Assembly: GCA_947458455.1 (NCBI GenBank)
Contig: CANGYJ010000011.1
Coordinates: 62,001-126,000, forward strand
Source of the DNA: Verrucomicrobiaceae bacterium
GTDB taxonomy: Bacteria; Verrucomicrobiota; Verrucomicrobiia; Verrucomicrobiales; Verrucomicrobiaceae
Length of the DNA stretch: 64,000 bases
Direction: 5' to 3'
This document shows, piece after piece, positions 57,601-63,963 of this stretch (positions are counted from its first letter, which is position 1; every line of letters begins with the position of its first letter). Made by a program: the position numbers and the translations under genes. The notes below the pieces were generated by a model. That model made no database searches. It was not told the origin of the DNA and saw nothing but the letters and a program-made list of their open reading frames with translations.

Positions 57601-60337
57601 CGTGTGGCACGGTGAGCGGGCTTGGAGCATCAGCGCGGTCATTGATGACGAGACCGGCGGTGTTCAGCACAGCTCTAGTTCCGATCCGCACATGGCCGCG
57701 GGTGGCGTTCAACGGCGGGACGGGCATGTTAGGCCTCAAGGAGGCAATCAGCTCCGTCGTAAATGGGGAGATTTCCCAGGATTTGAGGTCGATGTTGCCG
57801 GACGGGGCAAGGATGGATCCTTCGATGGTCACATTGGCACCGTGCAGCTTCACCGAGCCGGCAGCGGTGGTTCGCAAGGTGGTTCCAAATGGCACGGTGA
57901 TATCACCATCCACATTGACCACGCTCAACGAGCTGAAGCCCTGCGTGGAAGTCAGCGCTGGGGTGAGGATGACGGAGTCTTTGCGGTCTTGGCGTAGTGC
58001 CAGCGGAATGCCGGCTCCATCAAGCTCAAAAGGCGCTGCCGCAGTCAGGCCCGCCGCACCGTCCCGGATGGTGACCGCGGGTGGAGTCGGGGAGAAAAAC
58101 GGCAGGACCAAGGGGGAGCGCACTGCCTGCTGAGCTTGCCAGGAGAGAGAGAGGGAGCTGGTCTGTGGGGCTAGACCGAGCTGCTGGGGGCCGATGACCG
58201 TGCCGCCACTCAGCGTGCCATCCAGCGCCATGGAAGGTGCCATGATGGAAATACTACCTCCATTCCCGCCCATGACGTGAGCGGCCTCTGAGCGCGTGTT
58301 ACCGCTAAAAACACCGGAATTGGTCGTGGTGGTTCCCCAACGCGGATCGGTGCTACTGTTGCTGCCCGTGTAGATACCGTCATATACGACCGAAGGATCG
58401 GCTCGGGCGATGTCCACTGGCTTGCCATTGGCTCCCAGGAGTGTCGTGCTGACTTCGGCCGCAGCAAACTCTTGGTAGCCGCCGCTCACATTGACGCCCG
58501 CGCCCTCCTGCATCACCACGGACTCGCCCGCTTGAATGGAGACTTGGCCACCCGATACGGTGAGCTGACCCACGTTACGCTCGATCACGCCGAGGTAGCC
58601 GCTCAAATTTGCCAGCGGCGTGCCATACCAAGTGGAACCATCGGCGCGGGTGCCACTTTCCCGCATGTCCACGCGCACCGTCTGTCCCCGGAGATTGCTG
58701 TTGCGCTGCAAAGGCGTATCTGCCAGCTCCGCCGCACGGAGTCCCACATCAAGAATGTATTGCTCCACGCTCGCGGCGATACCCGCCGAGCCAGCCACGT
58801 TCACTACCGCGCCTCGGTCCAGATACACCTGGCCGCCTGCCAGCACGAAATCCTGAAGGGTCTCGATAGACGGCACCACATCCCAGATACCCGCGCTCAA
58901 GGCCACTTTGCCACCGGGTGCATAGACGACGGAACCGGCACCGAGATGCACCGCGAGTCCGCGCATGTTCACCTGCGATTTGAGGGCCAGCTCCGTGCCG
59001 ACGACCTTGAGGCTGCTGTTATACTCCGGCAGTACCTGGATCACGGAATCTGCGGCCGTTCGCACGACGCCCGTTGAAACGCCCGTGCCGCTTTGATAGA
59101 CGAACGGTCCTCCAGACCGCGGCTCCGCCGGATTGTAGAACGTGTTGGAAACCGCGTTGTAATCGGCCAGCAGATCCACCCGGCCGTTCAGCGCGGCCGA
59201 GGTGGTGCTGTGAATGAATCCGTTTTGGTTTACATTTTTGCCCGCGACGACCACGCTGCCTCGCTCGGAGGCGATGAAACCGTTGTTCGTGGCCGTGCCG
59301 CCATAGGCACCCACCTTGCCGACATAGACATCCAGGCCGCGCAGGCTCGGATCATCGCTGCTGTGGGCATCGTAACCGACCTCCATGCCTGCGGCCAGGA
59401 TCGTCTGGCCGTCTGGCGTGGAGATGCTGCCGTTGTTGGTGACGTTTGGGCCGATGAGTGCCACGCGACCGCCCACATTGGCGGAACTGGTAGGCGCGGT
59501 GATCTGCGCTCCGCGCTGCACCGTGACGTTGCCGATCTTGCCGTACGCCGTCGCAGTGACGGGAACGTCCGGTGAGGAAAAGAGGAACTCGGAGTCTGGG
59601 TTGTTGAGCAGGCCGTTGGTGACGAGCGTCTGGTTGATGGGCAAAGCGGAGGCAGTGAGGGAGCCGGTGTTCACCTCGCTGGCACCGCCGAAGATGATGC
59701 CGTTTTGATTGATCAAATACACCTGGCCCTGAGCTTCGATACTGCCGAGGATCTGCGAGGGATTGCCACTGGGATCGGTGATGCGGTTGAAGGCGATCCA
59801 GCTTGCGGCATTGGAGCCGCCCGCACTTTGATCGAATTTAACGGTGGTCTGGCGACCGACGTTGAAGGTGTTCCACTCCAGCATGGCCTGCTGCTGCGTC
59901 TGCTGGATGTTCACGATGGCACGGGCGTTTTCCATCGACTGCGTGGGATTGTTTGCACCACTGGAGCTGTTGAAATCCAGGCCGCCGACTCCGAGGCCAT
60001 CGGGCACATCGGGTAGCGTCATGCCGGGGAAATTGGGATTCGCTCCCGCATTGTTCATCGTGGCGGCGGCGGCACGGGCGGCATCCTGCATGTTCTGCAC
60101 CGCATCGAGGGCCAAGGTGTTGCGCGTGAGCATGTCCTGCGCGGCGGCTCGTGCATGGGAGGCAGCGGCGGCGGCATTCACGCTGTTGGCATTGGCGGCG
60201 CTGGCATCCGCAGGTACACCCGCAGCACCTCCTGCGCCGCCAAGCGTGTTTCGAGTGAGCATATCCGCCATCACAGCCTGCGGTGGCAGGATGATGAGGA
60301 GGATCATGAAGTGGGCGATGATGCGTTTGGCGATCAT
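48638..60337 (-). CDS. Giant filamentous-haemagglutinin family exoprotein (TpsA-like)
   Basis: 3899 residues. Signal peptide MIAKRIIAHFMILLIILPPQ-AVMA. An Ala/Asn-rich spacer with two copies of DMLTRNTL leads to the TPS secretion domain at about 105-330 (QQAMLEWNTFNVGR, IAFNRI, then LINQNGIIFGGASEVNTGSL, corresponding to the NPNGI motif of TpsA proteins). The rest is a very long right-handed beta-helix of Gly/Ser/Thr/Asn repeats. The C-terminus is charged (DQETKQDSQPPSIITVEVLG, then an acidic/basic tail). Such proteins are adhesins or surface fibres. The TpsB partner that would carry it across the outer membrane is not in the window. Leader before the ATG has an 8-base C tract. Confidence 0.9.
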   Translation of the reverse strand: MIAKRIIAHFMILLIILPPQAVMADMLTRNTLGGAGGAAGVPADASAANANSVNAAAAASHARAAAQDMLTRNTLALDAVQNMQDAARAAAATMNNAGANPNFPGMTLPDVPDGLGVGGLDFNSSSGANNPTQSMENARAIVNIQQTQQQAMLEWNTFNVGRQTTVKFDQSAGGSNAASWIAFNRITDPSGNPSQILGSIEAQGQVYLINQNGIIFGGASEVNTGSLTASALPINQTLVTNGLLNNPDSEFLFSSPDVPVTATAYGKIGNVTVQRGAQITAPTSSANVGGRVALIGPNVTNNGSISTPDGQTILAAGMEVGYDAHSSDDPSLRGLDVYVGKVGAYGGTATNNGFIASERGSVVVAGKNVNQNGFIHSTTSAALNGRVDLLADYNAVSNTFYNPAEPRSGGPFVYQSGTGVSTGVVRTAADSVIQVLPEYNSSLKVVGTELALKSQVNMRGLAVHLGAGSVVYAPGGKVALSAGIWDVVPSIETLQDFVLAGGQVYLDRGAVVNVAGSAGIAASVEQYILDVGLRAAELADTPLQRNSNLRGQTVRVDMRESGTRADGSTWYGTPLANLSGYLGVIERNVGQLTVSGGQVSIQAGESVVMQEGAGVNVSGGYQEFAAAEVSTTLLGANGKPVDIARADPSVVYDGIYTGSNSSTDPRWGTTTTNSGVFSGNTRSEAAHVMGGNGGSISIMAPSMALDGTLSGGTVIGPQQLGLAPQTSSLSLSWQAQQAVRSPLVLPFFSPTPPAVTIRDGAAGLTAAAPFELDGAGIPLALRQDRKDSVILTPALTSTQGFSSLSVVNVDGDITVPFGTTLRTTAAGSVKLHGANVTIEGSILAPSGNIDLKSWEISPFTTELIASLRPNMPVPPLNATRGHVRIGTRAVLNTAGLVINDRADAPSPLTVPHAINGSGSTTDGGVIRLQGHTVEILAGSLLDVSGGLIADRTMHYDDAGSLTILAGNDPLITSLGGGSLLLAGTLQGFSGGHGGSMTLQAPTIQVGGAAVHPGTLLLAPEFFSTGGFSKFVMHGIGTDISPGGDASQFAPAVWITGGAVINPVVTTLQASVALDSGLSQIEIARVLNPEGYRDTSSLRFEAPGVQNFINNTVLKVRGDVVMDAGTRIVTDALGSVTLHAQTVAALGEISAPAGTITIHGSARFNENADPVAGRATVHLGSGSRLLATGRTLYQFDAFGRRVGTVHDGGTIQVEGNIIAEAGALLDVSGTSAVLDLLPEEVGQQIANLSSSGQLIRPTISVPTLVASHGGAVSLKGGDFLHTQATLLGRAGAADARGGSLKVESGRFVPPGAEIDDKEISLLVAASMSAFANPIFLPGQSLVGQTLGTLTGRGYFGVDAFQTGGFEGLSLKGNVQFNGPVSLQSAGYLQIATGGVLSASNLVKLTSSYVSLGTSLGKPTRDEELINPFVVDEPGTGERPSYFSPLFGTGRLEVEADLIDTGFLSLQGIGNASITARQELRGSGYLDIAGHLTLTAGQIYPVTASTFTLTAYDYVDGGSARTGSITILPSSATPALPLSAGGRLNLFASSITQGGTLRAPFGSIRLGWDGTGTAPRGLVTNTNVPVTQQVTLAAASNTSVSAIDPRTGTGVSIPYGLIKDGTNWIDPTGFDITSTGAPQSSIRTTAREVITEAGSTIDIRGGGELYGYRWVQGNGGTADILASEGRFAVMPSYGSSIAPYAPFASAGLFANNLGGDAGYVNDSLNIGDRIFLKGSGLLAEGIYTLLPARYALLPGALLITPVDGTPVDSFVKPGGAVQTSGFLFNSLNPAVTNRVYSSFEIAPQRVVKVRAEYADYQASTFIPAAQQRLELPITRTPVDGGYTLLGAVQAMQLAGNLTATGSLGGRGGRVDISSPLDIVIAAPGTPAQPGKLVLNAALLSGWNAESLLIGGERSGNTSSPAVNVRTTNLTLDNPGSPLTGSDILLAATQNLTITSGSVLQQIDPQTGPQISADTFVLSGNGALVRVSGVPGAQTSRSGVTTSALPSLTIGANAAISGRTVTLDSTNATTLDITTQITATANQLSSGRISLQLANPGALQPNAGLVLGGTLLTALQASSSLSLLSYSSIDFYGTGSFASTGALELHAGEIRGFNQGAASVTVNAKTLLLDNSANGTGTGAITPTTGSLSFTADTITLGKGTLAVNQFGSVSLVSALGMRTQDSGSFRAQANVQVVTPFIAALGNASHGIQAGGDLVLQRPQTTATATNLGLGAKLTLEGASLTTSTQLLLPSGLITLRARNGDLELADQTMTDGSILGSRVDAGGAAQQFFDATRYTDAGEISLTAVAGNVVLGSRAVVNLAAPAQAGDAGTLQIKTAGNLIFQTQADGTQTFNPSLLGQAGVGGSSGSVEMDFGSLADFASLNDRLNTGSFNQSREFRVRSGSVSVDDTVNARRFLLGTDQGSITVNGTINAAGSTGGRIDLIARDGVTLASGSTLTVRGQNFDSAGKGGAIWIESTGTGSISLASGSTLDLGVTSKIAGDQSLTTSSAFRGQFSGKVHLRAQQKTTFDDLNIDPIAGTFIDASSIEIEGFRTYTYNQSNALLRAGAAAISGETLNTTTIHNNNTSFMANHNAMFTRLLGGNTSIQSVSVLQPGVEIINSGGNISLGTPTSAALADWNLATFRYGPKNAPGTLTLRASGNLEFYNTLSDGFTLATSGPLVERMWMGTLSTPNTTLPVNSQSWNYRLSAGADVSATNFRETTNPGSLLLGKDAAQAIPTSAGSNPSPGLSALTRLAINPSNNAATTGSPTVSNRFQVIRTGTGDIEISAGQDVQLLNQFATIYTAGVSVPNITTVFATNDFVRPLVNRTSTNSPAQSSQVGVFQQPYDAHYSLAGGNVRISSDRDIVHYTRDSGGNLIADSSRQLPNNWLQRRGYVNPAGVYGVTRVAASGRTITDSSTSTSWWVDFSNFFDGVATLGGGHVTLEAGRDVQNVSAHAPTNARAASGTPSAATLLEMGGGDVTIIAGNNIDGGVYYVERGDATLIAGNEVTTNATRSPSLGHLSNVPVIHPVQSWLPTTFFLGRGSLDIRAGGDALIGPVANTMLLPQGLNNKHWYKTYFSTYGTDSAVRVTSLGGDVTFRQAATTPNSPATDSMLGIWMLNVLTPTLNNAAYFQPWLRLVETSVSPFSTTLSTLMPGTLQATAFAGDITMIGNVTLSPSPTGTLELLAAGSVLGLAPTGVSETLITGQQTTAWASSSINVSDADPASIYGPLTPLAYYETYFNPSVPLNLNNNAAQVTSDTPFLAALDSLLTESGSTTGIYASLQVKQSLHFKGLHAADTQPVRLSALGGDISGLQLFSPKKASILAGRDITDIAFYIQNLRESDLSTVSSGRDLVAYNANSALRTAASLPGNSPATSQIPKNGDIQISGPGTLQVLAGRDLNLGTGPDNTDGTGTGINSIGNGRNPALPFSGADIILAAGMGGVSSGFGSSNAKVADFIYAIQYDQDVLPYSFLPGSTTPVKPPAPKYELAGRRYLAELATMLQSDGLRGLPASMLFEDADPSAPVVWRPYTPPGETPAEIKIGTPDATGTILSNSINLDDPALTPAQRDQIAMALYFLALRDAGRDRNNPDSPDVNTYRAGYEAIQTLFRADDKLKEGMFVGPRPIETPGIDLIKAEDRPIPGYAFDGSIQTQARFVRTKSGGNISILAPAGGLQLASTVIGSPLAPPGIITESGGNISVFADSDVSIGISRIFTLRGGDISIWSTVGNIAAGSSSKTIQSAPPTRVIIDPQSAAVATDLAGLATGGGIGVLATVAGVRPGNVDLIAPIGAVDAGDAGIRATGNLNIAASVVLNAGNIAVGGASAGAPSAPAVSTPALGGLASAAAAGAATSNSPAAQQASKQDQETKQDSQPPSIITVEVLGYGGGEGDDEKKRRGGAE

Positions 60338-60355
60338 GAAAGGGGGGGGAAAGGG

Positions 60356-61219
60356 TTAGGGGCGGGCTAGCTTTGACAGCGCGACCCCATCCAAAGCGAC
60401 AGGGTGATTGCGCAACATTTCCGTCACATAAGCCTGCATGTTGGCACGCGCCTTTTCAGCACGGAGCCGGAGCGTGAGAGGCTCACGCACCTGCTCCAGG
60501 AAGGGGGTATGTGCTTCGCGAACGTCGAGTACCTTGAGGATATGCCAGCCATCACCCAGCTTTAGCGGCTCGGAAATGACGTTGAGGGCTAGTTTGGGCA
60601 GGCGGGCGAGGATTTCGGGTTGAATCTGGGCTTCGGTGAGCCAACCGATGTCTCCATCCCGTTTGGCGCTGGATTGATGCTCGCTCATTTCACGAGCGAT
60701 TTGAGCAAACGACGCGGGATCAGCCTTCAAACGAGCCTTCACGGCCTCCAGGCGGTCTTCACTGACAAAAATCTGCGCGAGGTGAAATGACTTTGACTGC
60801 GTGAGTGAGGGCTTGGCGGCCTCGTAAGCAGCTTTCAGCTCGTTTTCGCTCGGAAATGACGCGGGCGGCTGGCTGAGCTTTTTGAGGTAACTATCCGCAA
60901 TGGCAGCCTCACGAGTGTTTTGAATCAGTTTTTGTGTTCCGGGCTCTTTATCCCACTTTTTCGCTAGAGCTTCTTTCAGCACGAGACGCTGCAGAAGCAT
61001 GGCTTCGGCTAATTTCCGCAACGAGGCGGCATCGAGCGTGCCGGGGTTCTCGATCTCGGAGGCGTGCAGTTCGATCTCGCCGATGCGGGCGATGACGTCG
61101 CCACAAAATGATGAATGAGGAAGGACGAATGAAGCAACAATGACGAAACCCCAATGGCGAAGCCCTTGGGCATTCGGCATTCGGGCTTCATTCGTCATTC
61201 TGGATTCGTCATTCGTCAT
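60356..61219 (-). CDS. Secreted parvulin-type peptidyl-prolyl isomerase (SurA/PrsA-like)
   Basis: 287 residues. The N-terminal 40 residues derive from a palindromic repeat and end in a hydrophobic segment GFVIVASFVLPHSSF that can serve as a signal peptide. Residues 50-150 are helical (chaperone part). The parvulin domain is at about 160-250, with FHLAQIFVS, FAQIAREMSEHQSSAKRDGD, IGWLTEAQIQPEIL and GWHILKVLD. It isomerises X-Pro bonds during periplasmic folding. The ATG at 61219 overlaps the preceding stop (ATGA), so coupling supports that start; M8 and M14 are alternatives. The giant exoprotein follows after 18 bases, pointing to a folding role for it. Confidence 0.85.
   Translation of the reverse strand: MTNDESRMTNEARMPNAQGLRHWGFVIVASFVLPHSSFCGDVIARIGEIELHASEIENPGTLDAASLRKLAEAMLLQRLVLKEALAKKWDKEPGTQKLIQNTREAAIADSYLKKLSQPPASFPSENELKAAYEAAKPSLTQSKSFHLAQIFVSEDRLEAVKARLKADPASFAQIAREMSEHQSSAKRDGDIGWLTEAQIQPEILARLPKLALNVISEPLKLGDGWHILKVLDVREAHTPFLEQVREPLTLRLRAEKARANMQAYVTEMLRNHPVALDGVALSKLARP
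61107..61219. repeat. GAATGACGAAT palindromic repeat that forms the PPIase start
   Basis: 113 bases built from GAATGACGAAT and its reverse complement ATTCGTCATTC. Perfect arms include GACGAATGAAGC (61124-61135) with GCTTCATTCGTC (61185-61196), and CAATGACGAA with TTCGTCATTG. Related runs are at 2591-2623 and 18361-18397. Read on the minus strand, the outer half codes for a charged MTNDESRMTNEAR and the inner half for a hydrophobic stretch, that is, a signal-peptide-like N-terminus. Confidence 0.8.
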
Positions 61220-61935
61220 TGTTTCTTGGGTGCTTCGACACGGGCGGCTTCCTCTTTGGAGACCGGTTTGCTCGCGGTGACGGCGGTTGCGTCGGGTGTC
61301 TTCGGGGCATCGGCGGGTTGAATCTTGCCGTCCTGGAGCTTGTCACCGAAGTCCTGGAGGTAGTTCTCCAGCTTCACACGCATGCTTTTGGTGAAGGGTT
61401 CACGAGCGGCGATGGCGGTGCCGAGGCCGAAGCCTTCATACTTGGCGAGGATCTCATTTCCGATGTTGTAGAGATCGAGGTTCTTGCGGTTGGCCTCGGC
61501 TACCTTTCGCTCGGCCAGGATGGCACGGGCGGCATGCTCGGCACGCTGCGCATCAATCTTCTTGGCGGCATCGACGATTTGGGCGTGGCCTTTTTTCCAC
61601 GCGGCGAGGGATTCCTGAAGGCGGACGATCTCGGCGGCCTGCTGGGCGGCCTTGTCTTGGAGGTCAGCGATGGCTTTGGAGTCCGTCTCCTTCTGGAGAT
61701 TGCTCTCTTTAACGAGTTTTTTGAGGTTCGAATCGAGGCTGGAGGCTTTTTCCTCCAGCGTGACTTTCTCGGCAGCGAGAGCGGCACGATCCGCCTCCGT
61801 CTTTTGCTGCTGGAGCATGACGGTGCGGAGTTGTTCACGCATGCGTTTGAGCGCTGCCATGGCCGGATCGACTTCTTCGACGGCAAAGACCGGGCTGACG
61901 GCAAGAATGAGGAACAGGGCGAGGGATTTTTTCAT
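61216..61935 (-). CDS. Secreted coiled-coil protein
   Basis: 239 residues. Signal peptide MKKSLALFLILAVSPVFA, then an uninterrupted coiled coil from about residue 25 to 160 (MREQLRTVMLQQQKTEADRA, with heptads of Ala/Leu/Glu/Lys). A short conserved-looking block LYNIGNEILAKYEGFGLGTA and a Lys/Ala/Pro-rich disordered tail follow. No known family. It is 3 bases after the porin and overlaps the PPIase start by 4 bases, so it is part of the operon. In the periplasm it could act as a spacer or chaperone between the membranes. Confidence 0.8.
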   Translation of the reverse strand: MKKSLALFLILAVSPVFAVEEVDPAMAALKRMREQLRTVMLQQQKTEADRAALAAEKVTLEEKASSLDSNLKKLVKESNLQKETDSKAIADLQDKAAQQAAEIVRLQESLAAWKKGHAQIVDAAKKIDAQRAEHAARAILAERKVAEANRKNLDLYNIGNEILAKYEGFGLGTAIAAREPFTKSMRVKLENYLQDFGDKLQDGKIQPADAPKTPDATAVTASKPVSKEEAARVEAPKKQ

Positions 61936-61938
61936 GAT

Positions 61939-63939
61939 TTAGAAGCGGGAAAGGAACTCAATGAGGAAGACATCCGTCTGGAGCGGCGGGCCGGCGATCT
62001 GGTTGGCGCTCATGTAGGCAAGGCGTGTCCAGGTGCGCTTGGAGAGGGCGTAGAGTCCCTGGATGGTGTAGCCTTCCATGTTGCTGCCGCCGTTGCCGAA
62101 GCGGGATTCGGTGAAACCATCGACGACGGCATCAGACTCCACATGGCGGTAGCCGATGTTGAGGGCCCAGTCACCACGTTTGTCGAAGAGGGCCACGGGC
62201 TTGCCGAAGTTCATGCCGATGTACCAAGCGAGATCACCGCCATCCCAGGCACCGGCTCCACCTGCACGATTGTTCACCACGGGATCAAGGCGGGCGAAGT
62301 CATTCATCGCGGCACGGTCGAGACCGAAGTTCTTCACGACGTCGGCCATCAACGAGACCTGCATCGGCTCCCAATGGTTAAAGTCTACGCGGCCGTTCCA
62401 GGCGAGCTGGCGGAACTTGGTGGCGAGGCCGAAGTATTGGAACTGGTTGATGGTGCCGCCGAGGTTACCACCAGGTGCCGCGCCCGGTGTGGCTGTGATG
62501 TTGCGGATGGGGCGGTAAGTGTTGCCCTTCTGTGCGAAGAGTGGACGGCTGTCATCGGTGTCTCCCGCGTCATTGGCGGAGGCGGGCACGAAGGGGCTGG
62601 AGAAGCGCCCTTCGATGCTTTCCCAGTGGTAGTAGGCGATGCCGGATTTCACTTCGATGTCATCCGTGATCTTGAACTGCACGCCAAACTGAGCGGCGAG
62701 GAGATACTTGTCATTGCTGGTGGCTTTTGAGGTGCTGTTGTCCGGTGAGTTGAGTGCGGTGTTGAAGACCGGGAAGGCTCCTGCGGTGAAGAAGGAACTC
62801 AGATCCTGATTCCATGAGTTGGTGACGGAGAAAGCGATGCCATCAAGGTTCACGTCCTCGTCCCACATGATCTGGCTATTGTTGAAGAACGGATTCTGGA
62901 AACGTCCGAGCTCGACCATGAGATGAGAGTGAGTCGTGAGATCGGCCTCATATTTCATGAAGGCGCGGTCGAGCCACATCTCATACTTCGAGAAATTGCC
63001 GCCCTGCGTGTTGCCATTGGTGGAGCCGAGCGTCTGGTTCGTGGAGACAGGCGAGTTGTTCCCGCCGCTGGCAAGGCGAATGCCTGCGGTGAAGCCGTCC
63101 TCCAGATCGACGTCAAAGCCCAGGCGCAGCCGCAGGCGGGTGCGGTCACGGTTGCGATCCACATTGAGCTGCGGTGGCAAGGTGCCAGCAGCGTTGGTGA
63201 GATCAAACGGAGCGCCGGTGTTGATGGCGTTGAAGTTCGGGAACGCGCCGGTGAGGTTGTCATTGCCGGCGGGATACATGAGCATCTCCTGGCGCATGCG
63301 CATATCGCCAAACATCTTGATGCGCTGTGCCCATTCAAGACGTCGGTCGGTGGTGGGGGAGGACCAGCCCTCGGTGCGGGCCTGGGAGAGCACTTCACTG
63401 CGAATCTGCGTGCGGATTTCTTCTTTGACGGCCTCCGGGATGTAGGTGACGCGGACTTCTTCCTGATCGGGGGCGAGTGGTGGTAAGGCCGATTGCGCGG
63501 CCACGGCGGCTTGCGTTTCGGCGAGGGTCTGTGCTTGGGCTTGAGCCATCTGAGCTTCTTGCTCGGCGCTCTTCACGAGGTCAGCGGCATCGGCTTTGGT
63601 CAAGGCACCGCGTTCGACGAGCTTGTTGATGAGGTTGACGACGACGCTTTCCGTCGCGGTGGCCTGTGGGCGGGATTGGATGGCACCGGGCTCGGGCAGC
63701 AGGGAGATCGGTGGTGGGAGATCGGCACCGGTGCTGGCGGGAGGCGGAGCTGGAGCCGGAGTCGGAACAGGAGGCGGAGCAGCCGGGGCACCTTCCTTCA
63801 TCTGAGGGGCGGCCGTTTTCGCGGGCGTGACCTCGGCGAGGAGAGGGAAGGGGAGATCGGGTTCCTTCAATTCAGGCACCTGGGCCACCACGGGCAGTGC
63901 GAGGAGGAAGAGAAGGGAGGAGCGACGGAGGATGAGCAT
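61939..63939 (-). CDS. Porin_5-like outer-membrane porin
   Basis: 666 residues. Signal peptide MLILRRSSLLFLLALPVVAQ, a Pro/Ala-rich linker, then an SLH-like motif (VVVNLINKLVERGALTKADAADLV) that may bind peptidoglycan. From about residue 190 a long beta-barrel follows, with strands such as LEWAQRIKMFGDMRMRQEML and RDRTRLRLRLGFDVDLEDGF. It ends in LIEFLSRF with a terminal Phe, a usual outer-membrane barrel signal. The closest family by pattern is putative porin (PF16930). It is the first complete gene of the operon and 24 bases downstream of a gene cut by the window edge. Confidence 0.85.
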   Translation of the reverse strand: MLILRRSSLLFLLALPVVAQVPELKEPDLPFPLLAEVTPAKTAAPQMKEGAPAAPPPVPTPAPAPPPASTGADLPPPISLLPEPGAIQSRPQATATESVVVNLINKLVERGALTKADAADLVKSAEQEAQMAQAQAQTLAETQAAVAAQSALPPLAPDQEEVRVTYIPEAVKEEIRTQIRSEVLSQARTEGWSSPTTDRRLEWAQRIKMFGDMRMRQEMLMYPAGNDNLTGAFPNFNAINTGAPFDLTNAAGTLPPQLNVDRNRDRTRLRLRLGFDVDLEDGFTAGIRLASGGNNSPVSTNQTLGSTNGNTQGGNFSKYEMWLDRAFMKYEADLTTHSHLMVELGRFQNPFFNNSQIMWDEDVNLDGIAFSVTNSWNQDLSSFFTAGAFPVFNTALNSPDNSTSKATSNDKYLLAAQFGVQFKITDDIEVKSGIAYYHWESIEGRFSSPFVPASANDAGDTDDSRPLFAQKGNTYRPIRNITATPGAAPGGNLGGTINQFQYFGLATKFRQLAWNGRVDFNHWEPMQVSLMADVVKNFGLDRAAMNDFARLDPVVNNRAGGAGAWDGGDLAWYIGMNFGKPVALFDKRGDWALNIGYRHVESDAVVDGFTESRFGNGGSNMEGYTIQGLYALSKRTWTRLAYMSANQIAGPPLQTDVFLIEFLSRF

Positions 63940-63963
63940 GAGAAAAAGGGGGGCGGGCAGTGT

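Noticed and set aside
61939-63939. TpsB (FhaC-type) transporter
   Set aside because: No POTRA domain or the family's barrel motifs are visible; the strand pattern and SLH-like region fit a Porin_5-type porin.
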